Assembly: GCF_029504655.1 (NCBI RefSeq)
Contig: NZ_JAQFIL010000001.1
Coordinates: 2,361,001 to 2,425,000 of the forward strand
Direction of reading: 5' to 3'
Length of the DNA: 64,000 nucleotides
Source: Catalinimonas alkaloidigena
Lineage (GTDB): Bacteria; Bacteroidota; Bacteroidia; Cytophagales; Cyclobacteriaceae
The notes beneath the pieces were generated by a model. That model worked only from the letters and a program-made list of their open reading frames with translations, had not been told where the DNA came from and ran no database searches. The position numbers were made by a program, and so were the translations under genes. This document shows, one piece after another, positions 47,844-57,411 of this stretch (positions within the stretch are counted from its first letter, which is position 1; the number at the start of each line of letters is the position of its first letter).

Positions 47844-48431
47844 ATGTTTTTGAAAAGACTTACTTCACGTGTGGTTCCGGATGATGCGAGTTTGCTACGA
47901 AAGTATGCACACACGGGTGATTTGGTGTATCTGGGCGATTTGTACAGTCGCTATACCCACCTGGTATATGGAGTATGTCTGAAATACCTCAAAGATGAAG
48001 AGGCCAGTAAGGATGCGGTAATGCAGCTATTTGAAAAGCTGACGATAAGTCTGAAAGAGACTCAGGTCAGGGAGTTTAAAAGCTGGTTGTTTACCGTCAC
48101 CAAAAATCATTGTCTTATGCAGTTAAGGGCGCAGCAAAAGCATCAACTGGATCGCTTAGACCCTTTGCATGAAAATGGCTATGGAGCTCCTTCTGAAGCT
48201 ACAATAGAACAAAGTTTGGAAGAACTGCCGGTTGATCGCTGGAGCCTGATAGAGAAAGGGCTGCCAACTTTGCCTGTGGAACAACAGGAATGTATTCGCC
48301 TGTTTTATCTGGAACAGAAGTCTTATCAGGAAGTAGCGGATTTAACGGGCTATCAGTTGAAGAAGGTAAAGAGCTATTTACAAAATGGTAAACGTAATCT
48401 GAAAATTTTTGTGGAAAAGAACCATGAGTAA
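47844..48431 (+). CDS. ECF-type RNA polymerase sigma factor
   Basis: The protein has about 195 residues. Region 2 is visible in LYSRYTHLVYGVCLKYLKDEEASKDAVMQLFEKL and TVTKNHCLMQLR; region 4 in LPVEQQECIRLFYLEQKSYQEVADLTGYQLKKVKSYLQNGKRNL, with a helix-turn-helix. ATG 47844 is chosen over the in-frame GTG at 47838. It overlaps the next gene by 8 bases, the usual arrangement of a sigma factor with its membrane regulator. It would direct RNA polymerase to an envelope-related regulon, possibly including the divergent VWA gene. Confidence 0.88.
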   Translation: MFLKRLTSRVVPDDASLLRKYAHTGDLVYLGDLYSRYTHLVYGVCLKYLKDEEASKDAVMQLFEKLTISLKETQVREFKSWLFTVTKNHCLMQLRAQQKHQLDRLDPLHENGYGAPSEATIEQSLEELPVDRWSLIEKGLPTLPVEQQECIRLFYLEQKSYQEVADLTGYQLKKVKSYLQNGKRNLKIFVEKNHE

Positions 48432-49749
48432 GCTACATAAAGATAGCGACCTGCTGAGGACAGAACTGATGAAAAAGTTCAGGGATGGGACTTTGTCTGC
48501 TGAAGAGGAAGCATATCTGCATGCTTTGAAATCAGCCGAACCTTTTATAGCTGATGCGCTGGAAGGAACTTTTGTCCTGGAGGATGGAGATCGTTTTGCT
48601 GATGGAGTAGAAGAGCTACAAGGCCGCATTCTGGAAAGAGCAAAAACTACAAAAGGTCATAAGGTTTACTGGTTGCCTGTTGCGGCCTCACTGGCAGTAT
48701 TATTAGGTTTGTTCTATGTGGTCTATACTTTTCTGCTGCCCTCAGATACGTCTGGCCTGAGCAGGCAGGAGGAAGTTCCTTCGGCAACAGTACCGGAAGA
48801 AAACGCTGAGAAGGAATCAGAACTCTCTCCGCTAAGCCAGCTCCCGCCTGAGGATTTGACCGATTCGCAAGAGGTAAATGAAGAAAAATTGCCACAGACT
48901 TTGGCTTTGGTAGAGCCTTCAGCGATGTCAGCATACTCAGGGAGTGATGATGAAGACTCTTTTTCTGCTTCTCCTTCTTATCCGTCTGAATCTTATGGAG
49001 GCCGACAATCATTAAAGGAGGTAGAACCAAAAGCTTATGATGAGAATTTCACCTTATCTCAGGGAATACAAAACAGCCAGGAAGAAGGAAAAACAAAAGC
49101 TGATCCGGAGAATATGAGTCGTTCAGGTAGGCCTTCATCTGCTGCCCTACAGGCTATGCATGAGGGCTGGAAAACCATCAGCGGGAGAGTCATTGATCAG
49201 GAAAATAAAAATCCTCTCCCCGGCGTAAATGTGCTGGTTAAAGAAACTACTATCGGTAGCATTACTGATGTAGAAGGGCGCTTTGTCATTGACTTCCCTC
49301 AGGATTATAACAAACTGGTCATTTCATCAATTGGCTACCAAACCACTGAAGTAAATGTAAATCAACAGGATACTTTAGCAGTGTCTTTAGAGCAGGACAT
49401 GCAGTCATTAAGTGAAGTAGTTACGATGGGGTTTGGAAGTGAAAGAGAAGAAGTTTCAGTCACTTCGGCCAAACCGCTTAAGGGCATGCAAGCCTATAGA
49501 AAATACCTGAGCGACCACCAAAGATACCCTGAAGACTGGAAGGAGGGAGATAAAGGGGTAGTAAAACTATCCTTTACAGTGTTTCCAAATGGAAAGCCAG
49601 GCGACATTATGGTTGAAAAAAGCGCAGGAGACTGGCTGGACCAGGAAGCCATACGACTGCTAGAGGAAGGCCCTGCCTGGGAGCCTGCTACCCGCGATGG
49701 AGTAGCCATAAGCCAGGAAGTGAAGTTGAGAGTCAAGTTTAAAAAGTAA
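48424..49749 (+). CDS. Membrane protein with carboxypeptidase-regulatory-like and TonB-like C-terminal domains, probable sigma regulator
   Basis: From ATG 48424 the protein has about 441 residues. The N-terminal part (about 1-75) is a cytoplasmic, acidic helical region of the kind seen in anti-sigma factors (LRTELMKKFRDGTLSAEEEAYL). One membrane segment follows (WLPVAASLAVLLGLFYVVYTFLL). Then comes a low-complexity periplasmic stretch rich in Glu, Ser and Pro, a carboxypeptidase-regulatory-like domain (about 255-340, GVNVLVKETTIGSITDVEGRF) and a TonB-type C-terminal domain (about 355-441, GVVKLSFTVFPNGKPGDI). Overlap with the ECF sigma gene suggests it inhibits that factor. This domain combination links envelope sensing to a TonB-like contact and is inferred from layout. 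Confidence 0.75.
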   Translation: MSKLHKDSDLLRTELMKKFRDGTLSAEEEAYLHALKSAEPFIADALEGTFVLEDGDRFADGVEELQGRILERAKTTKGHKVYWLPVAASLAVLLGLFYVVYTFLLPSDTSGLSRQEEVPSATVPEENAEKESELSPLSQLPPEDLTDSQEVNEEKLPQTLALVEPSAMSAYSGSDDEDSFSASPSYPSESYGGRQSLKEVEPKAYDENFTLSQGIQNSQEEGKTKADPENMSRSGRPSSAALQAMHEGWKTISGRVIDQENKNPLPGVNVLVKETTIGSITDVEGRFVIDFPQDYNKLVISSIGYQTTEVNVNQQDTLAVSLEQDMQSLSEVVTMGFGSEREEVSVTSAKPLKGMQAYRKYLSDHQRYPEDWKEGDKGVVKLSFTVFPNGKPGDIMVEKSAGDWLDQEAIRLLEEGPAWEPATRDGVAISQEVKLRVKFKK

Positions 49750-49755
49750 GGCCGG

Positions 49756-50781
49756 TTATGGAATTGCTATAACTTCAATATCACCAAACGTAAGATCGGT
49801 ATTGTGGGCAATCAGTAGAGCGCTACCCGACTGTAGATTATCATCGGCAACTTCTCTTGCTACAAAATCCCAGTGTGAAGGCTCAGGCCGTTGAGCTTCC
49901 CAAAGTTTTACACTATAGCGAGTGGTTGAGTCATTCAGATTTTTTACCTGATGTTTCATCCTGTACTTTGTATTCAGTTGGATGCTGCGAAGCCCACAGC
50001 TATCTTCTGCATAGAGGTTTTCTCCATCAAAAATACGCCATCTACAACTATCCAGTTGTGTGGTAAGTCTGAATTCTGATGTGGCCCCCAGAGGATACCA
50101 TTTGACATGGGGCTGATGCTCATCCAGGTCATGGCCTGGCCAGCGGGTGGCGATGGCTGCATGACTTACCCCAAATGTAGGTGGACCTTTTTGGCGTGGA
50201 CTGAAATCATGAAATATCACGGATGTACTTACTTCATAATCTTGCCAGCTATCGTCACCGATTGCGATCACCCTGTCATAATAAGGTTCTTCAGTGCGTA
50301 GGCCTGCTTTTGTGAGTTTCCATTTTCCGTCGACAATTTGCACCGCTTCCTGTAAGTGCTCAACACTATCCCAATGAATGTGGTAAGGCAGCGGCCAGGC
50401 TTGCTTAGGGTGAAGGTACAGGCTTAAATCGAGAGAGACCTCATTGCCCAGGCTATCCTGGACAAATACCGTGACATAATTTTTTCCCTCTAGCAATGAA
50501 TCTATAGGAATGTCCAGGTTGAAATCTCCCTTTTTGGCCAATCTACGTTTATCAGTTCCCAGGCTAAATACACGCTCTGTTTCTCCATTGATACGATAAA
50601 AAGCTTGATCAATCCCTTTATCACTGTTAATGTTTCCCAGTATGTTAGCCCATCTTTGCGGATAGCCCTTCTGACCGAAATGCTGAGTCTCACCATATCA
50701 TAGTGTTATGACTGGTTTTGGGGAATTGTAGTGGCAGGCAGTAAGTATGAACAAAAGAAAAGCTCTAATGAAAGTCCTCAT
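49756..50781 (-). pseudogene. Decayed secreted lipoprotein gene with a LamG-like region
   Basis: ATG 50781 overlaps the TGA of the upstream FG-GAP gene as ATGA. A lipoprotein signal (LFLLFILTAC) is encoded right after it but one base out of frame with that ATG, so one extra base lies in the T-rich signal region near 50760. In the same frame as the signal, a TGA at 50698-50700 stands before YGETQHFGQKGYPQRWANIL, where related proteins have Trp (WYG...PQ.W.NILG). From there the frame is open to 49756, covering a jelly-roll or LamG-like region (EVSTSVIFHDF, FRLTTQ). TTG 50541 could restart a shorter 261-residue product. Two lesions make an inactive gene more likely than a sequence error. Confidence 0.75.
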
Positions 50782-52076
50782 GGCGCGCCTTCATTGATCC
50801 AAATGTCCAGACGAGGAGCTTTCCAGGTATAGGGTTTGCCTAACACATCATAGTCACCATCACCATCCAGGTCAGCAATTCTACCCTCATGTACGCCAAA
50901 ACCGGTGGCGATAACCTCTTCATGAAAACTGCCTTTTCCATCGCCCAGCAGTAGCCTGGTTTTGGCATCGGGATTTCCCTCACCAAAACGCATTTCGGCA
51001 GTAAAGAGATCAAGCTGCCCATCCTGATTGAAATCGCCTACCTCAAGGGTATGACCGTTGTCTACTTTTTCAAGGATGGCTTTCCTTTTCCAGGTACCTT
51101 CATTCCATTCGTAGAGCATCATAGGGGCTACACCATCGCCAACCACTAATATGACTTCCGGTCTCCCCCCTTCAATAAATTGTCCGGCTGCTGCACGGGT
51201 AAAAGTATAGCTGGCATCAATGATGTTTTCCTGATAGCTATCATTGGAAAAGGTAAAATACCTTCCACCACCGATGATATCTTCAATTCCGTCCTGGTCT
51301 ATATCTGCTTTGGCCAAACCTTCGTGTTCATGGGTGGCTTTCCAGGACGGATAACCTTCCTGGCCCAGTTGCTCCATTTCACTATCTGTACTGTAAGTAT
51401 AAATCTTTTGGATAGGCCACTCTTCAGCAGTTTTTGGGTTAGATGGAATTTCTGCCAGAAATAGCGTTTGTGCCTGCTGGTTCCAAAACACCAGCTCCTG
51501 CGCTCCATCACCGTCAAAGTCACCGAAAAGCTGGTCGTGATGTTTGTTCTTACCGGACTTTTTGATGGTGTAGCGCTTCCAGCTTTGGCTGAAATCTGGA
51601 TAGGGATTTTCCCACCACCAGACTTCATTACTTCGGCTTTCACCCCCAAAGACAATATCCTGGTCGCCATCACCGTCAATATCCAGGTGAGCAGAACCTG
51701 CTTCTATACGAAGAGCCTCATCCTCAATAATTTGTCTTTCCCAACGCTCACCTTGTTTCTTGTACCACACCACTGAAGGGGCCTGTGTCCTTTCGGTAAT
51801 TACAAAGTCCAGCACACCATCTTTATCCAGGTCACATACTAAAGAGGCAGTTTGCTGATTGCCGGTGTTAGGTATTTCTAAATCACCATTTTCAGTAGAA
51901 TAGTGTTTCCACTGATTTTTCAGTATGACAGTGTCAAGAGCGTTTAAAGTAAATTGAGGTTCATCAGCATAGACTGATTGATGAAGAGCGTTATCTGGCA
52001 AAAAGAAGTTTGAGCTTGTGTTTTTTGTGAGAAAAGGTAGTAAGAGAAACAGCAAAAAAATATGTCTGGTATGCAT
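50778..52076 (-). CDS. Secreted FG-GAP/VCBS repeat protein
   Basis: The 432-residue protein has a signal peptide (MHTRHIFLLFLLLPFL). Repeated blades follow with calcium-binding loops of the D-x-D-x-D-G type: DLDKDGVLDFV, DIDGDGDQDIV, DFDGDGAQELV, DIDQDGIEDII, DFNQDGQLDLF and DLDGDGDYDVL. The layout is a seven-bladed integrin-like propeller. The last blade ends the protein (LDIWINEGAP), and no sorting tail is present. The stop overlaps the start of the downstream lipoprotein pseudogene by 4 bases, so the two genes once formed one transcript. The ligand is unknown; similar pairs occur with carbohydrate-related proteins. Confidence 0.8.
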   Translation of the reverse strand: MHTRHIFLLFLLLPFLTKNTSSNFFLPDNALHQSVYADEPQFTLNALDTVILKNQWKHYSTENGDLEIPNTGNQQTASLVCDLDKDGVLDFVITERTQAPSVVWYKKQGERWERQIIEDEALRIEAGSAHLDIDGDGDQDIVFGGESRSNEVWWWENPYPDFSQSWKRYTIKKSGKNKHHDQLFGDFDGDGAQELVFWNQQAQTLFLAEIPSNPKTAEEWPIQKIYTYSTDSEMEQLGQEGYPSWKATHEHEGLAKADIDQDGIEDIIGGGRYFTFSNDSYQENIIDASYTFTRAAAGQFIEGGRPEVILVVGDGVAPMMLYEWNEGTWKRKAILEKVDNGHTLEVGDFNQDGQLDLFTAEMRFGEGNPDAKTRLLLGDGKGSFHEEVIATGFGVHEGRIADLDGDGDYDVLGKPYTWKAPRLDIWINEGAP

Positions 52077-52147
52077 GAGTAGTAGGATGTAAGTGTTTTA
52101 CTAAAACTAATCATTGTGTCATATTGAAACAAACTTTACCTTCATCC

Positions 52148-53530
52148 ATGGATAAAAAGGAAGGCAAAATTCTCATTATAGACGATGATCAGGCGGTGCT
52201 GTATACTGCCAAAATGATTCTGAAACAACTTTTCACCCAGGTCAGAACAGAAAGCCATCCTTCCCAAATAATGCCTCTGCTGGAAAAAGAACATTTTGAT
52301 GTGATACTGCTGGATATGAATTTTGTCCAGGGAAAAACCAGCGGGCAGGAGGGCTTGTTCTGGATCAAAGAGATGTTGAAAGTAGATGAGAAGGCGCAGA
52401 TAGTCGTTACCACCGCTTATGGAGACATTGATTTAGCAGTCAATGCCATGAAAGAGGGTGCGGTAGACTTTCTGACCAAACCCTGGGAAAAAGAAAGACT
52501 GGCTGCTACGATAGTGTCACATTACCACAGACATCGTTCGGAGCAGGAGGTCAGCCAGCTGAAGCACCGTGAACAGGCGCTGAGCCAGGATTTGGAAAGC
52601 TCTTTTCAGGAGATCATAAGCCAATCTGAGGCAATGGATCAGATTTTTGATACCATCAAGAAAGTCTCAGTCACGGATGCCAATGTGCTGATACTAGGAG
52701 AAAACGGAACGGGAAAAGAGCTGGTAGCCAGAGCCATTCACCGCTCATCTCCGAGAGCACCTCAAGCCTTTATCAAAGTAGACTTAGGTGCAGTGACAGA
52801 AACCTTATTTGAATCCGAGTTATTTGGTCATGCCAAGGGAGCATTTACCGGAGCGGTGGAAGACAGAGCCGGTAGGTTTGAAATTGCTTCCGGAGGAACC
52901 TTGTTCCTGGATGAGATCGGCAATCTTTCACTGCCCCTACAAGCCAAGCTTTTGACAGCCTTGCAGAGTAAGCAAATCGTAAGGGTAGGTACAAACAAGC
53001 CATTGCAAATTGATGTGAGACTGATCAGTGCTACCAATATGCAATTGTATGAGCTGGCAGAGCAAGAGCATCCCGGCTTTCGTCAGGATTTGCTTTATCG
53101 TATCAATACAGTTGAAATTCAGCTTCCTCCCTTACGGAAAAGGCAGGAAGATATATCGGTGCTTGTGCATTATTTCTTAGACCTGTATGGCAGAAAGTAT
53201 CAAAAGCCTGCACTCAAAATTAATGAGCGCAGCATGAAGCATTTGCGACAGTATCACTGGCCAGGCAATGTACGTGAATTACAACATGCGGTGGAAAGGG
53301 CTGTGATCATGAGTGATTCTTCAACTTTGGATGTAGAAGATTTTCTTTTGTCAAAAAAAAGACAAGCGACAGGCGCTACGCTGAAGTCATCCTATAATCT
53401 GGAAGAAGTAGAAAAACAGACGATTTCAGAAGCGATACGGAAACATAGCGGAAACCTTAGCCAGGCCTCAAAGGAGTTGGGTATGGGACGGAGCACACTC
53501 TACCGTAAAATGAAGAAGTATGGCCTGTAG
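52148..53530 (+). CDS. Sigma-54-dependent response regulator (NtrC family)
   Basis: ATG 52148 gives 460 residues: receiver domain with the acid pocket DDD (12-14), phosphoacceptor Asp56 in VILLDMNF and Lys in LTKPWE; an AAA+ domain with Walker A GENGTGKE, the sigma-54 contact loop GAFTGA, and Walker [11 protein letters not shown]; and a Fis-type helix-turn-helix at the end ([21 protein letters not shown]). A TTG 24 bases upstream is less likely as the start. The partner kinase gene follows after 135 bases. It would activate sigma-54 promoters on phosphorylation; no target is evident in the window. Confidence 0.92.
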   Translation: MDKKEGKILIIDDDQAVLYTAKMILKQLFTQVRTESHPSQIMPLLEKEHFDVILLDMNFVQGKTSGQEGLFWIKEMLKVDEKAQIVVTTAYGDIDLAVNAMKEGAVDFLTKPWEKERLAATIVSHYHRHRSEQEVSQLKHREQALSQDLESSFQEIISQSEAMDQIFDTIKKVSVTDANVLILGENGTGKELVARAIHRSSPRAPQAFIKVDLGAVTETLFESELFGHAKGAFTGAVEDRAGRFEIASGGTLFLDEIGNLSLPLQAKLLTALQSKQIVRVGTNKPLQIDVRLISATNMQLYELAEQEHPGFRQDLLYRINTVEIQLPPLRKRQEDISVLVHYFLDLYGRKYQKPALKINERSMKHLRQYHWPGNVRELQHAVERAVIMSDSSTLDVEDFLLSKKRQATGATLKSSYNLEEVEKQTISEAIRKHSGNLSQASKELGMGRSTLYRKMKKYGL

Positions 53531-53665
53531 TAGTCTTAAGGTGTGTAATGGCTATTATTGGTTGATACGGGAAAATTTTTAAAAACTGCAATGTTTTTTT
53601 CCAAAGCAGATATCCATCTTATCACTAAGAACTCTAACTCCAGGAACCTTTTCCCTTAGAACACT

Positions 53666-55021
53666 ATGCAAAAAACGATATTCAGGACGCAAATATTTAT
53701 ACGGCTGTTGCTTATCATAGCTATCGGCTTCAGCATAATGTATGTACTGACCGAGACGCACTTCTGGTTGGTATCTATGTGGTTAGGTTTATTGTTGCTC
53801 ATACTCTTTTTTGAACTGATTCGTTTTATTGAACGAACTCATCTTGAAATGGAAAACCTGGTGATTGCCATCCGACAGGGTGATTTTTCCAATACATATT
53901 ATAAGCACCCAGCTCTGAAAGGGCATATGCTGAGTCATGCGTTCAATCAGCTGGTAAGCACTTTTCAGCAGCTCAGACAGGAGAAAGAAAGCAACCATCA
54001 TTACTTCCAGAATATTGTAGAACAAGTTTCCGTGGCTTTGATATGTGTGGATCAGCAAGGAAAAGTGCAACTTGTTAATCTTGCTGCCAAACAACTTTTG
54101 AAGAGGCCAGTGCTTAGACATCTGGAAGATGTACAAGCAATAGATAGTGAGCTATATCATACAATCAAGAATATTCAAGCAGGAGAAAAAGCATTAATCC
54201 GGGTCATTATTCAGCAACAGCTTTTACATATTTTGTTGCAGGCCACTGAATTCAAAATGCAAGGCAAAGAATTTAAGTTGCTCTCTATACAGGATTTTCG
54301 CGCCGAGCTGGAAGAGCAGGAAGTGGCCTCCTGGCAAAAACTGATAAGAGTCCTTACGCATGAGATCATGAATTCAGTGATTCCAATTTCAAACCTTACA
54401 GGAATGGTGAGTGAGATGCTGATTCATATAGATGAAGATAATGGCTTGAAGTTGAACGTTCTGAATGATAGTGAAGTGATAGACTTACATGGAAGCCTGC
54501 TTACAATTGAGGAAAGAACAAATGGGTTGATTAACTTTGTAAAAGCCTACAAAAGCCTTACTCAAGTTGCTCAACCTCAGTTTCGTTCAGTTAAAGTGGG
54601 TATGCTAATAGAAAGGTTACATGCCTTGTTAAAGCCAAAGCTGCATGAGAAAAATATTACCTGGAATAAGAAGGTGGAACCCGCGAATTTAGAGATAAAA
54701 GCAGATTTTGAACTTATAGAGCAGGTCCTGATTAACCTGGTAAACAACGCAATATATGCACTTCAAAAGGTTAAAAATCCCGAAATAGATGTCTATGCTT
54801 TTGTCAATGAAAAGAATCAGAAAATAATTCAGGTGATTGATAATGGAATAGGTATTGAACGAGAACTGGTAGAGCAGATTTTTATCCCTTTCTTTACTAC
54901 AAAGAAAAACGGCTCCGGAATAGGATTAAGCCTTTCAAGACAAATCATGCGCCTGCATAAAGGAAATATCAGTGTTCAATCTATTATCGGCGGGGGAACA
55001 GTGTTCACGCTGAGTTTCTGA
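53666..55021 (+). CDS. Sensor histidine kinase (NtrY-like)
   Basis: This 451-residue inner-membrane protein has two close membrane segments (about 10-28 and 33-52) with almost no periplasmic loop, a HAMP-like linker, a PAS-like domain (about 113-215, LICVDQQGKVQLVNLAAKQLL), an H box with His232 in VLTHEIMNSVIPI, and an ATPase domain with LINLVNNAIYAL (N box), DNGIGIE and GSGIGLSLSRQ (G boxes). The small loop suggests a cytoplasmic or membrane stimulus. It follows the NtrC-type regulator on the same strand. Confidence 0.9.
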   Translation: MQKTIFRTQIFIRLLLIIAIGFSIMYVLTETHFWLVSMWLGLLLLILFFELIRFIERTHLEMENLVIAIRQGDFSNTYYKHPALKGHMLSHAFNQLVSTFQQLRQEKESNHHYFQNIVEQVSVALICVDQQGKVQLVNLAAKQLLKRPVLRHLEDVQAIDSELYHTIKNIQAGEKALIRVIIQQQLLHILLQATEFKMQGKEFKLLSIQDFRAELEEQEVASWQKLIRVLTHEIMNSVIPISNLTGMVSEMLIHIDEDNGLKLNVLNDSEVIDLHGSLLTIEERTNGLINFVKAYKSLTQVAQPQFRSVKVGMLIERLHALLKPKLHEKNITWNKKVEPANLEIKADFELIEQVLINLVNNAIYALQKVKNPEIDVYAFVNEKNQKIIQVIDNGIGIERELVEQIFIPFFTTKKNGSGIGLSLSRQIMRLHKGNISVQSIIGGGTVFTLSF

Positions 55022-55329
55022 TATTGATGCTTCTGTATTAAATTTTACATTCCGTTAAATTTCTCCTAAGCTAAGTTCTGAATTAAATAATTTGAGCTCT
55101 TTATCATCCTTTTAACAGAACAGCATATCTGATGCATTGTCTTTGAGTTATGATGATGATCTATCATTTGTAGCGTCTCTTACAAAGATTTTTTACCCTG
55201 ACGAAACTCAATTTTTAAACTTTCTTCTGTTAAAAAATGCTCGGCAGAAATAAGCGCATTGGAAGGGCTGATGCTCGTTTCCGTATTGCTTTTCATTTTA
55301 CAATCTAAAAAAAATAAAAGCAGCAGTGC
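55022..55329. other. Intergenic stretch between convergent genes, nothing recognised
   Basis: These 308 bases lie between the histidine kinase and the reverse OmpA gene. I see no coding frame of merit, no tRNA-like fold and no strong terminator. Confidence 0.5.
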
Positions 55330-57270
55330 TTACAAGATCTCAAAGGCAATCCTTCTGTTTTTCTGTCTGCCTTCTTCCGTATCGTTGCTGGTGATAGGCT
55401 TGGACTGACCGTATCCTCTGGATTGTAGCCTTTCCTCAGAAATTCCAGCATCAACCAGATAGTCATGTACTGCTTTAGCTCGCTTGGCTGAAAGCTCCAA
55501 ATTATAATCAGCACTTCCCTGATTATCGGTGTGTCCATTGATAGCAATACTTATTTCAGAATTCTCTTCAAGAAAACGCACCACTTTGTTGAGTTCCGGT
55601 TTAGAGATTTCTTTGATTTCGTACTTATCCACATCAAAAAAGATATTATTCAACACCGTCTCCTTACCCTTGGCAATAGGTTGTAGATAAATATCTATAT
55701 GTTTTGGCTCTTGTAGGTTTGTATTTCCTTTTACCGTGTAATTAAATGCCAGACTCTGAAACAAATAGCCTTCACGGTCTACATACAGCGCATACTCAGA
55801 ACCTTCAGTCAATACCATCAGGTACTCACCATTCTTAGGATCAGAATTTACATCAGCAACTTTTTTTTGCTTATTCAGGTCCATCAGCTCTACCGTGGCG
55901 CCCAGCGGCTTTTTGGTTACGGCATCATAAACAATACCTTCAACATAACTACTCCGATTGGTAACTCTTATCTCTTCGGGGATTACAAAAGTATAAATTA
56001 AGCTGCTGACGTAATGATCACCCTGTCTATTCTCATTGGAGTAGTAGGCATCTTTCCCATTAGCAGTAATGAAAAGTGAGGCCTGATCTTCTTTGGTATT
56101 GATAGGATAACCAAGGTTTTTGGGAGGTGACCAGCTGTTTTCATTTTTTTCAGCAACATAAAGGTCAAACTTCCCAAAGCCAGGAAGCCCATCGGAAGCG
56201 AAATAGAGTGTCTGTCCATTAACATGAATAAAAGGAGACACTTCATCACGTGGTGTGTTAATTTCTTTGCCAAGATTTACTGCTTTACACCAGTCGCCTT
56301 CTTCATTACGATAAGTCACATAAATATCTCTTCGGCCGATTCCACCTTTTCTGTCAGATACAAAATACAATGTATTTCCATCGGCTGAAAGTGAAGGCTG
56401 CGACTCCCAGGAGCTGGCATTTACCTGATTGCCTAAATTTTTCGGCATTGTCCATTCATCACCAATTTTATAGCTTATGTAGAGGTCACAGCTTCCGAAG
56501 CCGCTTCTGTCCTGGCAGGCAGTATAAATCAGCGTTCTTCCATCCGCGGATATGGTACAGGTCCCCTCATTTGCACGGGTATTGATGTTGTCTGACAATA
56601 GCTCAGGCTTTGACCATTGACCATCATCCTGCTTTTTACTTATATAGATGTCTTCATCATACTGGGGACGAGAGCCTCTTCTTCCTGTGAAGATCATACT
56701 TTTCTGGTCAACTGTGAGTACTGGGAAATACTGCAATCCAAGCTGGTTAACTCCACCAGTTACCACTTTGGGTTGGAAATCAACTGGCTTGTTAATGTTT
56801 TCTTGTGTAAATTTAATGTTTGTCAAAAGATATCGTGCATCATCCTGCATCAACTTATGGGCGTTCTTTAGATTAATGACATGTTGTGCCAACTCTTCTG
56901 CTTCATCATACTCGCCAATTTCAAAGTATATTTCGGCGAGCAACACATGTGCTTCTGAGAACTTAGGATTGTTATATTCAGATTTGACCACTTTTTGGAG
57001 ATGATGCTTCATGTTATTTTCATCACCCATAGACTTAAAAATCTTGCTCATTCTCAGATGGGCTTCAGCAAAGCCTCCATCTTTTCTTACCGCAGCACTC
57101 AAAAGTTCCAGCGCAGGACCATATTGCCTACGTATAAAATAATTGGTAGACTCAACATAATATTTAATCGCTTTCTTTGAGTTAGTAGTATACTCTTGTG
57201 TCCTTTGTGCGAGTAATACCTGGCCCATGAGGAGAAAAACAAGAACTAACAAAATTTGGCCATTTTTCAT
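55330..57270 (-). CDS. OmpA-family protein with TPR, WD40-like and carboxypeptidase-regulatory domains (PorE-like)
   Basis: The protein has 646 residues: signal peptide (1-21, LLVLVFLLMGQVLLAQ), TPR-like helices (about 25-145), a WD40-like propeller with PD40 signatures (YFVSDRKGGIGRRDIYVT, YFASDGLPGFGKFDLYVA; about 160-420), a carboxypeptidase-regulatory-like domain (about 440-530) and an OmpA peptidoglycan-binding domain (about 540-646, NGHTDNQGSADYNLELSAKRA). This order equals that of PorE of the type IX secretion system, but Bacteroidota carry several paralogues of this layout, so the assignment is tentative. It would tie an outer-membrane complex to peptidoglycan. Confidence 0.82.
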   Translation of the reverse strand: MKNGQILLVLVFLLMGQVLLAQRTQEYTTNSKKAIKYYVESTNYFIRRQYGPALELLSAAVRKDGGFAEAHLRMSKIFKSMGDENNMKHHLQKVVKSEYNNPKFSEAHVLLAEIYFEIGEYDEAEELAQHVINLKNAHKLMQDDARYLLTNIKFTQENINKPVDFQPKVVTGGVNQLGLQYFPVLTVDQKSMIFTGRRGSRPQYDEDIYISKKQDDGQWSKPELLSDNINTRANEGTCTISADGRTLIYTACQDRSGFGSCDLYISYKIGDEWTMPKNLGNQVNASSWESQPSLSADGNTLYFVSDRKGGIGRRDIYVTYRNEEGDWCKAVNLGKEINTPRDEVSPFIHVNGQTLYFASDGLPGFGKFDLYVAEKNENSWSPPKNLGYPINTKEDQASLFITANGKDAYYSNENRQGDHYVSSLIYTFVIPEEIRVTNRSSYVEGIVYDAVTKKPLGATVELMDLNKQKKVADVNSDPKNGEYLMVLTEGSEYALYVDREGYLFQSLAFNYTVKGNTNLQEPKHIDIYLQPIAKGKETVLNNIFFDVDKYEIKEISKPELNKVVRFLEENSEISIAINGHTDNQGSADYNLELSAKRAKAVHDYLVDAGISEERLQSRGYGQSKPITSNDTEEGRQKNRRIAFEIL

Positions 57271-57411
57271 AATTAAGCATTTATTGCTTGAGGATTGAAC
57301 GATTTTGAAGCGTAAACAGTGCCAATGCGCTGGGAATTCACTAATTTTAAAGCTTCTGCAACTTTCTATTTCAAATACACAATCTCAACTTATTTAATGC
57401 TATAACCTGTC

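Noticed and set aside
50502..50696. A separate small gene upstream of the LamG-like frame
   Set aside because: It is an out-of-frame shadow of the decayed lipoprotein gene; the true frame carries the WYG...PQ.W.NILG family pattern.
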